Below are positions 34,526 to 46,315 of a DNA stretch of 64,000 nucleotides, one piece after another; within the stretch, counting starts at the first letter, position 1, and each line of letters starts with the position of its first letter. The translations under genes and the position numbers were made by a program. The notes beneath the pieces were generated by a model, which did no database searches, was not told the origin of the DNA, and saw only the letters and a list, made by a program, of their open reading frames with translations. Source of the DNA: Shinisaurus crocodilurus (taxonomy: Eukaryota; Chordata; Lepidosauria; Squamata; Shinisauridae); contig CM037877.1 in NCBI GenBank assembly GCA_021292165.1, positions 214,086,716-214,150,715 of the forward strand, in the 5' to 3' direction.

Positions 34526-35593
34526 CCAAAAGCTAACCGACCCATATCCCAAGCAACTAAGAAAGCCAATTAGTTTTTACAGAAATTGCACCTGCAGAAG
34601 CGCACAATGCACCAGTTTCAGTTTAAACCACTCACAACTTCCTTAGCTTCAAAAGGACAGGACATTCCTTAGGAACACGGTTGTCAAATACAGAGAAACA
34701 GGGAGATTTTTCTTCCCCCCAACAGGGTGAGTTTTGTGTCAAAATAGAAGAGGAATGAAGGACTTTCATAAAATCATAGCGCCCCTCCAATGGGAAATAA
34801 GGAGTATTAAAAAATATCCGTACTCTATAAATACATAGCTGAAGTTGGATTTCAAGACAGATGGGCAGGATGACTGGATGGCTTTTCCACTCGCATACAT
34901 TTCTGCTGCCTTTTGCAGGCACAGACTGCTGGGCTTTCTCCCCCAACTGCACTGTTTAAAAGGTTTGGTGCAAAATTGTGCTCGTGGGGTTTTCTGTAAG
35001 TTCCCAGGAAGAGGAATAATGAAGTTTTTCAAACATTCCCAAAGGCGTGAGAATCCACTCGCGAACCATCCACCTGAGCCACCGACAACGAGGATCTCAT
35101 GGGATGGGAGGGGCAGTGTGTGCAGTGGAATCTTTTCAACAGGATATTTGATGTGGCCACTGTGGTTTTTGTTACATTTCATTTTTTTCCCTTCTCTCTT
35201 TCCTTTTTCTTTAAAAAAAGAAAAACTTTAAATAGTGTTTTTGTTATCTCCTAATATACATCAAACAACTTTCATGCAAAGCAGCAGTCATGGAGGAATC
35301 TAGGCTTCCCAGGATCTTTCTAGGTTACGACTTGAAAAGCTGAAGTTCTTGGCAAATCCAACTGGTTTTTGAGATGCACTGTTGCTATTGGTTTGGTTTT
35401 CTTCTCTTCTTTCAACTGGAATCTGATGAGTTCTGCGCTAAGTATCTGGGCCAACTTCTGCTTTTGGGGGGAGGTTGTCACAGTACTTCAGGTATGTTCG
35501 CTGTGGCCTCCTTGCCGGTTTTACTCTTAATTCCCAGAAGCCTGTGCAGTAACCACTTCATTTTCTTTGTTGTAGGAGTTCCTGCTCCTTTCT

Positions 35594-35689
35594 TCAGCTC
35601 TCCATAGACATGGCACCAATAAGCTGTTCTACTTTGTATGCCAAGCGCTGCCGGCGCGCCTGCTCATCTTGCTCCAGAGCCCCGATGAT
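35594..35689 (-). CDS. PLXNA4: Plexin-A terminal coding exon with stop codon
   Basis: Minus-strand terminal coding segment of 96 nt (31 codons plus TGA at 35596-35594). The acceptor is ttggttccag before ATCATCGGGG, in phase 0 with the preceding exon. It encodes [20 protein letters not shown] followed by [11 protein letters not shown]. From memory, the [21 protein letters not shown] tail ending in S-x-ES is that of plexin-A4; the other A plexins diverge here, and this tail lacks the PDZ-binding terminus of B plexins. The A4 call is therefore probable, not proven. Plexin-A4 is a neuronal receptor for class 3 semaphorins (with neuropilin) and class 6 semaphorins, used in axon guidance (family knowledge). 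Confidence 0.94.
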   Translation of the reverse strand: MIGALEQDEQARRQRLAYKVEQLIGAMSMES

Positions 35690-36544
35690 CTGGAACCAAA
35701 ATCAATACCAAGGTTTTAGAAAGAGCAGGCAATAAAATATGTTGACAGAGTGAGTCAGATTAAATGGAGAGGGGGATGAAAGGAAAGAGGGAAAGAAAGA
35801 TAGGAACAAAGAAAGGGTCTTCAAAAATCATGATGAAATAGTCTACAGCCTATAAGAGTACATCATGTTGGTTCCATTCCATGGATTACCAAGGAATAAT
35901 CCATGGAATGACATTTCAGCCTAGTTTTGTTAATATTTACAGTAAACCTGTTAAAAAATTTCCAGAGATCCGAAGACCAATGATGACAATACCTCATGCT
36001 AGGTAGAATGTATGGATGAGGCAGTTGGATGCTAAAGTGTAGGTGGTTAGCCTAATCCTAGTCCTTAGCTATATTTTCCCAGGAAAAAAAGTAAGGGATG
36101 AAAGGAAGGCAAAGCATAGAGTGGCATTACATTCATGATCCCATACTCATTTATGTGTTATCGTGTTGCTGCACATTACCGGCAAAGAACACAATCATAT
36201 CCTGGATGCTACATTTCCTGTATCATTTAGCAGGAAAGTAATGAGGTTCTCATCCCTAATCGGCAAATAGGCTGCTGCACAGTACCACACGCTTATACAC
36301 GCAATTAAATGACAAAAGCCTTGCCTTTAATGGTTGTAATTGCAAAATAGGCTTTTCTTGCACTGCAAATTAAAGGGCTGAACAGATGGTGGGAACTTGG
36401 TTTCAAGTGATGCATCCATCAGAAGAGCCCATGCTGCCAGCAACACTTTAGTAAAACAGATCGTGTTTAGGTTGTGCCATGCTATTTGTTTCTGGGGAGA
36501 CAAGGGATGGTGGATGGCTCCATAGACAATGGCTTCTGAAAGTA

Positions 36545-36920
36545 CCATATTTTTCACTCCATAAGATGCACTTTCCCCCCACAAAAAAATAGGGGGAAAT
36601 GTCTGTGCGTCTTATGGAGCGAATATTGTTTGTTTGTTTGTTTAAAAAATTTTTACTTTTTTTATTTTTTACTTTCCTTTGCTGGTCTGGGGAAGAGCGG
36701 AGGGCTCCTGGGTGGGGCGGGGCAAGCCCCCACGTCTCAGGTGATTCCCCGCGGAACAGCTGATTTAAAAAAAAAAAATTTTTTTTAATTTTTTTTTTAA
36801 CTTTCCTTTGCTGGTCCGGGGAAGAGCGGAGGGCTCCTGGGTGGGGCAGGGCAAGCCCCCGCCTCTCAGCTGATTCCCCGCGAACAGCTGATTAAAAAAA
36901 AATTTTTTTTTACTTATTTA

Positions 36921-36957
<37 letters not shown>

Positions 36958-37083
36958 TAAACTTTCCTTTGCTGGTCCAGGGAAGAACGGAGGGCTCCTG
37001 GGTGGGGCGGGCAAGCCCCCGCCTCTCAGCTGATTCCCCGCGGAACAGCTGATTAAAAAAAAAATTTTTTTTTTACTTATTTA

Positions 37084-37132
<49 letters not shown>

Positions 37133-37305
37133 TAAACTTTCCTTTGCTGGTCCAGGGAAGAACGGAGGGCTCCTGGGTGGGGCGGGCAAGCCCCCGCCTC
37201 TCAGCTGATTCCCCGCGGAACAGCTGATTAAAAAAAAAATTTTTTTTTAACGTGCGGTACGGTAAGTGCGTCTTATGGGTGCATCTTATGGCGCGAAAAA
37301 TACGG
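36545..37305. mobile_element. TA-flanked MITE containing an internal tandem array
   Basis: Terminal inverted repeats CCATATTTTTCACTCCATAA and CCGTATTTTTCGCGCCATAA (right end read on the minus strand), each followed by GATGCAC, are flanked by TA on both sides. The left end also forms a local hairpin (CTCCATAAGATGCAC / GTGCGTCTTATGGAG). The interior is almost entirely a tandem array (see next entry). Non-coding; superfamily not assigned, though TA flanks fit Tc1/mariner-type targeting. It lies in the last plexin intron. Confidence 0.75.
36671..37250. repeat. Four tandem copies of a roughly 110-bp module with variable A/T spacers
   Basis: Copies start at 36671, 36800, 36961 and 37136, each reading ACTTTCCTTTGCTGGTC..., AAGCCCCCGCCTCTCAGCTG (or variant), TTCCCCGCGGAACAGCTGAT. 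Spacers are A/T homopolymers plus (ATT)n at 36924-36957 and 37087-37132. Spacing grows from 129 to 161 to 175 bp, mostly by ATT expansion. Copies 3 and 4 are nearly identical, indicating recent duplication. Confidence 0.9.
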
Positions 37306-37714
37306 TACTTGGAGAGCAGTGCAGCTTTTCAAGAGCTGGATAAAAAACACACCACCTCTGCTTTCTCTGAAGACTGTGATCTAATCATATCACGATGAAG
37401 AGTCATCACTAATGAGATTCTATTTGAAATACATTTTGGACAACGGTAAAGAAAACAAATATAATCAGAAATGAGGCAATCTTACAAAGACTAGTAAAAA
37501 AGACCATATACTTCAGACAAGACATAGGTGTTGTTGTTGTTGTTTTACTTTACACTTAGCAAGAGTAAACATATTTTACAACCCAGATTTTTAATCAGTG
37601 ATACCATGGGGATTTATAAGACCATTTAAATAAATTTATAGATAACAAACTTTCAGAGATATATTTTTTTAAACTGAAGGATAAGAAACTAGGTCATATG
37701 GTATCAGTGCCCAT

Positions 37715-37935
37715 GGTTAGGGAGATGGCCTTCTCAGTTGTGGTGTCCCATTTAAGGATTTCTCTTCCCAGGGAGGCTCACCTGGCGTCTACTTTTCTAC
37801 CTCTTGGAGGCTGGGCAAAGTGATAAATTGAAACTAGCAGGAGTAAAAAATATTTTAAATTTTGCAGTGTAATTTTGTCTTAATGTTATGCATTCATTTT
37901 ATGGTTGTGAGTTGCTTGGCTTACTTAATAAGGTT
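37715..37935 (+). mobile_element. L2-type LINE fragment
   Basis: GAGATGGCCTTCTCAGTTGT then GGTGTCCCATTTAAGG gives MAFSVVVSHLR, the L2 C-terminal 'AFSVVAP.LWNSLP' region, decayed. An AT-rich 3' UTR follows. Confidence 0.55.
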
Positions 37936-38114
37936 ACATCATATGGGCCAGAATCCCCCCAAAATGGGCACCTGCTTCTTACAGAGCCAAGGGGGCTTTG
38001 ACAAACTGTTTTTGATACTCAGAGGAGTTTCAAAAGCATCTCGTGAGATGGCATAATGGTCTGCTGCTCAAAGGAGAAAAGTCATCCATCTCACTGGGCA
38101 GATGCACTGTAGTA

Positions 38115-38813
38115 GAGGCACTAGTGCAATGCATTGTACATGGGGGCTGTCTTTGAAGACCGTTTGGAAACTTCAGCTGGTTCAAAATACAGCTGCAAGT
38201 CTTTTGACCAAGAACAGTTGGTGGGAAAATATCTCCCCAGTTCTTAAAACATCTTCACTGGTCATTGGTCCATTTCAATGAGCTGCTGTTTATCTTTAAA
38301 GCCCTTCATGGCATTGGACCAGGGTACCTGTCACCACACCAGCATGCCTATCCATGGAGATCACCCTTGCAGGATCACCTCCAGGTGCTCATGCCCTCTA
38401 AGGTGGCAACTAGGAGAAGACCTTTTCAGTTGTTGCACCCTGTTGATGGAATTCCCTCCTCAGGGAGGCTTGCCTGGTGCCTACTTTTTTAATCTTTTTG
38501 GGGCCAAGTTTTCAGTGGTTAGACTTTTTAAGTGTTAGGCTGTGACAATCAAAAACTACTACTAGTAGTAGTAGAACAGACTTCCACTGGCCCCTCACCT
38601 GGGGCCAGGGAGAAGATTTGTGAGTGGGGGAGGAGAGAGGAGTCAGGTAACAGGTCAGGTTGGTCACAGATACTGAGCCACTGGCTCAACTAGGGTGGGG
38701 ACACAGGAAAGGGCTTATTTAGGCACCTGGGTTCCCACCCATGGTCTCTTTTGCTGCTGTTTTTTATGGTTGTGAGATGCCTTGGGAAATGAAAAATTAA
38801 ATTAAATTAAAAT
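38115..38813 (+). mobile_element. L2-type LINE 3' end, decayed, possibly interrupted
   Basis: CAATGCATTGTACATGGGGG CTGTCTTTGAAGACCG corresponds to the L2 'NALY.GLPLKTV' start seen at 29363. Later GAGAAGACCTTTTCAGTTGT matches 'AFSVVAP'. The 3' tail GAGATGCCTTGGGAAATG then ATTAAATTAAAATG ends near 38813. A stretch at about 38570-38745 looks foreign and may be a later insertion. Confidence 0.6.
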
Positions 38814-39089
38814 GTAGGCTCTTACACTCGCCAAAATTAGCTCTTTAAGTCCTTATTTCAAAGTTCTTCCAAAACGGTTCTTTGATGCAGTTTTAAATAG
38901 TTAATGCTTATGGTCTGTTCTGCCCATTTATTACCTGGGGAAATATTTTTAAGCTACTATACATACCTAACAAAATATGAGTTTCTTGAAGTAGGTATTT
39001 TGTTACGTTTTATCTTAAATATATCTTGCCTTGTTATTTAGGAAACACAATATTAATAATTTTCCCTTTGAGAGAATAACTGAATTTAG

Positions 39090-39175
39090 GTTGCAAACCT
39101 ATACCCACTTACTTGGGAGTAAGCCCTATTGAGCTTAATGGGACTTCCGAGTGGACACACATAGGACTGCACTAA
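39090..39175. repeat. Common squamate interspersed repeat copy
   Basis: TTGCAAACCTATACCCACTT, ACTTGGGAGTAAGCCCTATT, GAGCTTAATGGGACTTC, ACATAGGACTGCA: the same quasi-palindromic repeat as at 10625. Confidence 0.65.
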
Positions 39176-39533
39176 TGTTCTGCATTGATGGCATGTGCAT
39201 CTCAGAAGGCCATGTTTTTTTTATCATAAATCAATTGTTAAGATCATGTACTAGTAAACACAGCTTGGATTCTGCAAACAGAGATATGTTCCTGGATGAC
39301 AAAATTCCAGTTATGAATTATTATGATGTGAAGGGAACTATACAAGGTCCTAGGTTTTAGGCCAAAGCCAGACAATAACTATTAGCTGTTAGGCTATGAC
39401 CTTCATAGTTGTACAAATGATCACACATTGCTTTTATTGGCCATTGTTTAATTTCTTGCACTTTTCTTTGAAGCACTGGAAACTGACCATAGCTGAAGAC
39501 AAGCAGCTAGGCTAGAACAAAATGCCTCTAAGT

Positions 39534-39662
39534 CAGTGTTCTCCAACCTTGGGTCCCCAGATGTTTTTGGCCTACAACTCCCAGCATGCCCCAGCCAGCT
39601 GGCTGGGGCATGCTGGAAGTTGTAGGCCAAAACATCTGGGGACCCAAGGTTGGAGAACACTG
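39534..39662. mobile_element. Near-perfect palindromic hAT-type MITE with intact 8-bp target duplication
   Basis: 129 bp starting CAGTGTTCTCCAACCTTGGG and ending as its reverse complement. Arms of about 63 bp differ at only a few positions around a GCCAGCTGGC centre. Flanks CTCTAAGT (39526-39533 and 39663-39670) are identical. Located 207 nt downstream (on the transcript) of the donor of the penultimate plexin exon. Confidence 0.93.
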
Positions 39663-39784
39663 CTCTAAGTCAAACTTTCCATTGTGTGCCCTGAAATCCA
39701 CTAGAGCTATCATCGGGGGATGGAAATATGTGACAATATATTGGTGCAAAGTCACAACTTCCCACCAAGACGCTGTGTGTCTCA

Positions 39785-40060
<276 letters not shown>

Positions 40061-40891
40061 TCAGAAACAGAACTAAATATGTATAGCGCTAATGTTTAAC
40101 AGCAAAGCAAGCAAGGAGAGGGCAGATATGAATTATATTAGACTCACAAGTAATATTCAGCAGGCAAAGTATGCTACAAAAGGAGCTGAACAAACTAAGC
40201 AACATCAGGCAGATCTTGTAGGATTACATACCGTAATAAACAAAAAGTAACTTGCGCTTTTTCTAGTACTGTATGCATCCCCATGTACCCTTGTACAGCC
40301 ATTATACTTACAGCCATTATATACTTACTGGCGACTACCTGTTGTTGAAAAAAAGTTGCACCTGATAAAGAAAAACCAAACAAGCAACTCCATTTGTAAA
40401 AATACTTTTGGAGTTGGAGAAGAGGAAGGACTCCTTGATGGTCTAATACTGAAAACACACTAAAAAAAAATCCTAAAGCTGCACTAGACTTCATTGAAAG
40501 TACAGGAAGAGGATATTTCATTAAGAAGTAAAACAAGTGAATGTTGACAAATGACAAGTATGCAATCTCTTGATTTGCATAGTCTGGGGATATTGTTTGT
40601 TATGGTAACTTCCTCGCTTTTGTAATTTTTGCAGAAGTTCAATAAATTTCATTAAAACACACATGCACACATAAGAAAGTGAATAGGAGAGGACATTGGG
40701 GTTAACACTACAACTCTTCCAGAATGTGCAAATGGATCCTTAATGGACACAGTCAGGCATGCAGCAATAGAGACAGAAAACATTTCACTGCCTGTCTTAA
40801 TACGATCCAACTTCACTCAGTTCACAGTGAAATGGAAGTAGGCACAGTAATTGCAAACTTGGGGGAGCTTTGAGGAAGGGACTCACAACAG

Positions 40892-41063
40892 GCCTGTGGC
40901 TTACGCTGGCTCAGCTTGTCTGAGAGTGGAAAGCTAAGCAGGGTCAGGCCTGGTTATTACTTGGATGGGAGACCCCTTCTCTAGTTTCCTGCATTGAGCA
41001 GGGGGTTGGACTCGATAGCCTTGTAGACTCCTTCCAACTCTATGATCTATGAAATCTATGAAA
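40892..41063 (+). mobile_element. 5S rRNA-derived SINE with CR1-like tail, beside a plexin exon
   Basis: Same family as at 6384: a GGAAAGCTAAGCAGGGTCAG core, TTACTTGGATGGGAGACC, and a tail ending ATGATCTATGAAATCTATG. It sits antisense to the plexin transcript, with its tail about 33 nt downstream of the donor at 41095. Confidence 0.87.
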
Positions 41064-41082
41064 TACAGCAGATGCTCACTCA

Positions 41083-41451
<369 letters not shown>

Positions 41452-42542
41452 TCAATAGCCAAAAATAAGGATCTGTGTTTGGCAATGAAGGCTGCTCTCA
41501 GTGCAGTCAGAAAATAATCAAAATCAGACCATACTTGGTATCAAACTCCAGCCAAGTTAAACATCCTTTTCATCTAAGATGTTAGAATGAGTAAACAAAA
41601 TCAATAGGTAGCTATTTCTTGATCTGAATTTATTGGGTGCTTTTGATTGTTTGTGCTGGACAGCTACCTAAGTGAAAATGTATTATAGCCAGTTCAGAGT
41701 AATCACTTTTGGTGAAGGTCCTGCTCTGTGGTTACTCTCCACATGGGTGTGTTTTTGCATTTAACATGTTAATGGGCATCTGTTGTGTGCATTGTGTTAA
41801 TAGACTCTTCTCATGGATCTTTAGTGTGCTCCAACCTACAATTATTTTTTGAATGGGGGTCTGTTTTCAGATATTTTCTTTGCTCTCTTGAGTTCTCTTT
41901 AATCTTAAGAGGCCAAATGCTATCTTCATTTACTTGGTAGTCTGTCACTAGGTGCCACTGTTTGTCTCTTTTGCTCATAAACAACAGTATTATGCTCTGA
42001 GAACAAACAAAAACTCCAAGGTTTTCCTATCCAACATATGAATATGCACTCTAAAATCCAGGTAACTAGCCACAGAAAGAGAACCATGCCTATTGATTAT
42101 GTAAACGTACTTCTCTGAAGTTTATAAATCATGACTGTCCCTAGCCACTCCAACAGCTATTTCCACTCATGGCTGGAAAAAAACTAGTGATGTTGTCAAA
42201 GTTAACAATTATTCCTTGGTTCAGAATGAAAACCTCAGTGACTTGTTATGTTCACCTTAAAGACAAGGCAACTAATACAACCCCTGAGTACTTTTTGGGC
42301 TCAGATTTTAATGTAAGCCAGAGAAGAACATGCCCCTCTCCAAGCCACTGACCTCCTGCTCTGGTGGCAAGGCAGGGCAGCATCTCTCTCCCCTCTCTCC
42401 TTCTCCTCCCTGATGCTGGAATGCTGCTACAGCAATGACCCAGGCACCAACAGCCCGGGGGGGGGGGAACATAATTTTTCCAGGGTCCTGGTGCCTCAGT
42501 CGCTGCTATAACACATCCCAGGCATAGACAGAGGAGGAGGGA

Positions 42543-42757
42543 GCCTAGCTCAATAACAGGGTACATGCTTTGTATGCAGAGGGAGGGTCCCAGATTCAAT
42601 CTCTGGCATTTCGGGAGATTGAAAGGATCAAGTAGTAGGTGATGTGAAAGACTTCTGCCTCAGACCCTGCACATCTGCTGCAAGTCAGAACAGAGAATAC
42701 TGGGTTACATGGACAAATAGTCTGACCTTATATAAGGGAACTTCCTATGTTCCTATG
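42543..42757 (+). mobile_element. tRNA-Ala-like SINE with LINE-like tail
   Basis: The head GCCTAGCTCAATAACAGGGT, ACATGCTTTGTATGCAGAGG then CAGATTCAATCTCTGGC resembles tRNA-Ala (A and B boxes). It is followed by an unrelated body and the tail TAGTCTGACCTTATATAAGG then CTTCCTATGTTCCTATG. Confidence 0.8.
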
Positions 42758-43039
42758 AGGGGAGGAGTTTAAAGCTAGAGACCTCCCTCCTGATGGCAGA
42801 TCAGCTGCCAGCAGGTAAGAGGGTTTGAGGAAGGGAGGAGGGACTGGATTCTACGATGCTCCCTTTGATGTCATTGGCAGCTCAAAGGTGTGTGTGCCCA
42901 GCTTTGCTTCATAATTGAGTTTGAAATAAAATGTCCTATTTTCCAGTTTTATTATTTTTTTTTGGGAAAGAGCTACATTTGACAAACACAATTACAAACT
43001 GAACTGGTGTGTGTGCCATGCCATCCATCACTATGGGGA

Positions 43040-43375
43040 ACTTGATGGATGGCCTTCTCCAGTATAGACCCTTATGATTGCTAAGATAAACAGAGGAGGC
43101 CTTGCTGGTTGAACTGCGAGCTGCGGATTGCCATCTGGAGGCAACCTTATAGTGGGCCTTCTCTGTGGTTGTGCCCACCTTATGGAACACCCTCTCCCCT
43201 GGTATTCAGGAGGCACCAACTGTGGTGTGTTGTAGGTGTCTATTATAGGCCCATCTCTTTACCCAGGCCTTCCCTGATTGATTCTGCTGCCCAGTTTGTT
43301 TGTTAATTGTTATGTTTTGAAGTTTTGGTTTTAAATGTTTTAACTAATTTATTTGCTGAGCTTTTCTAGACGAGG
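43040..43375 (+). mobile_element. L2-type LINE 3' fragment
   Basis: TGGGCCTTCTCTGTGGTTGT then GCCCACCTTATGGAACACCC reads WAFSVVVPTLWNTL, the L2 C-terminal signature. An AT-rich 3' part follows. Frame broken. Confidence 0.65.
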
Positions 43376-43576
43376 CTGTTCAACCCATTGCTTCTGCTTC
43401 CTGATTGTTGGCAGAATTAAGATCAGATCTGTAGACAATTCCCCACCCTTTCTTGCATTTCTGCTACATAACCTCTAGGTGGCAATGTGGTATAGTGGAA
43501 TAACACAACCATTGTAATACTAGTGGAGACTTGCGATTTTTTACAATGTCCCAAAATACCAGATTTCCGCCCGCCC

Positions 43577-43617
<41 letters not shown>

Positions 43618-43619
43618 AC
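43577..43619. repeat. (CA)n microsatellite
   Basis: About 19 CA units with one TA interruption near the end. Confidence 0.95.
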
Positions 43620-43760
43620 GAGAAAATGCTTGGAAAACGCAGCAGCAAAAACGGAGGATAACGTTGTCTAAAGCACCTATAAACAACCGTGAGTGAAGAA
43701 TGGCGAGCGCGCAAAAGCCTCATCTAGAAAAGCTAATTATTTGTTTATTATTAATACACC

Positions 43761-43961
43761 CTTATTGCCAGGGTGTGTTGGCATGACATGCAGATATGCC
43801 CAATTCCTCACTTGTTTCCTTAAACTGTGTCACCAGCTGGAAAATGACCACAGACAGGCTTCTTTTTACTTCACTGCAACAATGAGGCATGTTTCTGGCA
43901 AACTCTCCAGAAAGCTTTTCCATTGTCTATGCAACTCAGACTTGCACCTGTCAGTTTGCAC
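43761..43961 (+). repeat. Direct repeat copy 1 (201 bp, identical to 44161-44361)
   Basis: Begins CTTATTGCCAGGGTGTGTTG and ends CACCTGTCAGTTTGCAC. Every base matches the second copy exactly 400 bp downstream. Its first roughly 40 bp are the terminus of the transposon family present at 43993-44195. Confidence 0.97.
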
Positions 43962-43992
43962 TTGTATACCATTTAATAAAATAAAATCTCTA

Positions 43993-44195
43993 AGCTCATG
44001 ATCCTGGTGGAGAGGGGGAGACAATTTGGTCCTGCTGTGGGGTCTTCTGGGATACCCGTGGGAAGACCGAGGGGGAAGGAGAGGGAGAACAATCTATGGT
44101 GAGCCCAATCATCTGTCGGGCACAATGTGTGTTGTTTGCAGAACAACCAACCTACTGTGGCTTATTGCCAGGGTGTGTTGGCATGACATGCAGAT
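43993..44195 (-). mobile_element. Terminal piece of the dispersed foldback family
   Basis: In reverse orientation it matches 49474-49680: both contain GACAAtTTGGTCCT, CTGGGATACCC, GGGCACAATGTG / GGCACATCGTG, GTTGTTT and ACTGTGGCTTAT..GCCAGG.TG.GTTGGCATGA. Only one end of the element is present. Confidence 0.7.
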
Positions 44196-44361
44196 ATGCC
44201 CAATTCCTCACTTGTTTCCTTAAACTGTGTCACCAGCTGGAAAATGACCACAGACAGGCTTCTTTTTACTTCACTGCAACAATGAGGCATGTTTCTGGCA
44301 AACTCTCCAGAAAGCTTTTCCATTGTCTATGCAACTCAGACTTGCACCTGTCAGTTTGCAC
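44161..44361 (+). repeat. Direct repeat copy 2 (201 bp)
   Basis: Identical to 43761-43961. Here the beginning is continuous with the transposon end to its left, so this copy looks like the original arrangement. Confidence 0.97.
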
Positions 44362-45294
44362 ATTACAAAGGTATAGGCCACTTCTAGCCATTTTGCCTCA
44401 CACATCTGCTCCAAAAAAACAGAAGAAGGCTGTTTTGCCCATTGTCTTGGAAGGTGTATTAGAAGCTTTCCTCTAAATCCCAGGCATCTGCACTCAAAGG
44501 TGAATTATGATTCACTTTTCTGTGGCAGGATCAACAAAGCTGCACTTTCCTGCTAGCTTTCAAGGCATCCCACTTCAGTAAGGAATTAAGCCACACTCTT
44601 TCAGATGTACTGTTATATGCCCAATGCTAGCTAGATTCCTGCTCTGCTGTTTCAACTCACTTGGATTTTGTACAACAAGCATTTCCCTATCCTAATTCCC
44701 AATGAATTACAAACCTTGTTCTCAGTTTCCTCTCAGCAACTTCATTCAATACTTCTCCTGACTGACCTTCATGCACAAGCGAAACACTTCAATCTGAGGT
44801 ACACTGTGAGGCTTAAGTCTTTCTTCAGGGTTATTCAGGGTAAAGGTAATCTTTCCTACATTGTAATGGCAGCTACAGGCCAAACATCCAGAGAGAAAAG
44901 ATGGTGTAAAGTTACAAGATAGCCTGGGCAGTTTGGATCAACCACAGAATTCTCAGTGAGTGAAATTCCCCATTTATAAAATAGGGTTAACACAGTGCTA
45001 TTCTGCCATATCTTGTGTGCGTTATGGGAATGAATGGTTGCATGAGAAGCCTATTCTCACATTCAGCAGAAATGGAGAGGGGTATCTAAGGGGTTTTTTT
45101 TGGTTTGTTTTTGTGTTTGTGTTTTGGGGAGGGGGGGTTGCAGAAAGGCTTGGGACAATATGCCCTTTTCTAAATCAATTAGGTTTTATTTGTTTTAAAT
45201 TTCTAGGTATTTATTTTATTTCACTTACTACTGTCCATCTCCACACCCAGTGGCAGCACAAAGGAAAAAAAAATGGGAAGAAAAGGCACTGTAG
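44362..45294. other. Intron, nothing recognised
   Basis: No repeat family or exon identified in this part of the 7.9-kb plexin intron. A T/G-rich run lies at 45091-45138. Confidence 0.5.
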
Positions 45295-45575
45295 TGATGT
45301 CCACCAACTCAGATGGCTTTAAAAGATGATCAGACAAATTCATGGTGGATAAGACTATCAACAGCTACTACTCATGATGGCTATATACTAACTCCAGTAT
45401 CAGTGTGCCTCTGAATACCAGTTGCTAGGGGACATGAGCAGGGCATTGCTACTGCACTCATTTTCTGTTGTGGGCTTCCCATTGGGGCATCTGGTTGGCT
45501 ATTGTGTGAACAGTATGCTGGACTAGATAGGCCTTTGGTCTGATCCAGCATGGCTCTTCTTATGTGCTTAGATTT
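45295..45575 (+). mobile_element. CR1-type LINE 3' end
   Basis: GTCCACCAACTCAGATGGCT then TTAAAAGATGATCAGACAAA is the end of a CR1-clade ORF2 (TNLDGFKR...KF type). The 3' UTR reads GTGCCTCTGAATACCAGTTG, CTGGACTAGATAGGCCTTTG and GTCTGATCCAGCATGGCTCT. Homologous to 10716-10905. Confidence 0.7.
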
Positions 45576-45586
45576 TGAAGGGGCAA

Positions 45587-45745
45587 GTTCCGCTGGCTCA
45601 GCTTGTCTGAGTGTGGAAAGCTAAGCAGGGTCAGGCCTGGTGATTACTTGGATGGGAGACCCCTCCTCTAGTTTCCTGCATTGAGCAGGGGGTTGGACTC
45701 GATAGCCTTGTAGGCTCCTTCCAACTCTATGATCTATGAAATCTC
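45587..45745 (+). mobile_element. 5S rRNA-derived SINE with CR1-like tail
   Basis: Third copy, slightly truncated at the 5' end. It contains GGAAAGCTAAGCAGGGTCAG, TGGATGGGAGACCCCTCCTC and a tail TCCAACTCTATGATCTATGA. It directly follows a CR1-type 3' end at 45295-45575. Confidence 0.86.
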
Positions 45746-45996
45746 ACATGGGTAAGCTGCTGGTACTGCTGGTGGGGAGGAATGCAGATATCTCAATTTT
45801 TCACTGGCAGCTGCCAAAAGCAGGGTGTGAGGGGGAACTTGCATACTCTTCCCTCACATCCCAAAGAAGTGTTCCCTATGGCCAAGCCTTTGGAATTTGT
45901 CAGGCATACACATTTAAATCACACACACAAAATACAAAAATCTTGCTTTCTTCAAATTGACAGAATATCTGAGGCAGGATTGGAGTTTTTGGAAAG

Positions 45997-46058
45997 GGGT
46001 CATAGCTCAATGGCAGAATACATACTTTGAATGTAGAAGGGCCAAGGTTCAACTAGAG
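45997..46058 (+). mobile_element. tRNA-Ala-like SINE head fragment
   Basis: GGTCATAGCTCAATGGCAGA, ATACATACTTTGAATGTAGA then CCAAGGTTCAAC: an A-box and B-box head like that at 42543. The body is missing. Confidence 0.65.
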
Positions 46059-46262
46059 ATGCTTATATCTTTTAAAAACTGATCTGCACCTCTTGGACTA
46101 ATGTGTGGATTGGAACTTGGCTATCCAGTAGATTTTGCACTGCATGTTGTAGTGCAGTTCTAAGCAGTTTAAATGTATCAAAATACATATTAAAATATGT
46201 ATTTTGAGAGAAAATGTGCATAACATATTTATAACAAAATATAACATTTTGATATATATAAC

Positions 46263-46315
46263 ACGGGTGACCGGCCAGACAGGCGATTAATAAATATAAG
46301 AAAATAAATAAATAA
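46263..46315 (+). mobile_element. L2 3' tail
   Basis: ACGGGTGACCGGCCAGACAG, GCGATTAATAAATATAAGAA then ATAAATAAATAA matches the tail of the L2 copy at 29890-29952. Confidence 0.75.

Larger units (their letters stand above)
33970..35593 (-). other. PLXNA4: Probable plexin-A 3' UTR
   Basis: About 1.6 kb immediately downstream of the plexin stop codon that contains none of the repeats so common elsewhere in the window, apart from an AAC-type tract at 34494-34525. It has no supported ORF. A minus-strand AATAAA lies at 33989-33994, giving a plausible end. The UTR may be longer or use other sites; the span is inferred from repeat depletion and the signal alone. Confidence 0.4.

Noticed and set aside
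34766..35231. 138-aa and 128-aa frames on opposite strands
   Set aside because: They lie in the probable plexin 3' UTR, overlap each other and show no coding features.
42543..42610. tRNA-Ala gene
   Set aside because: The head has A- and B-box similarity, but the acceptor stem is not intact and it continues into a SINE body and tail.
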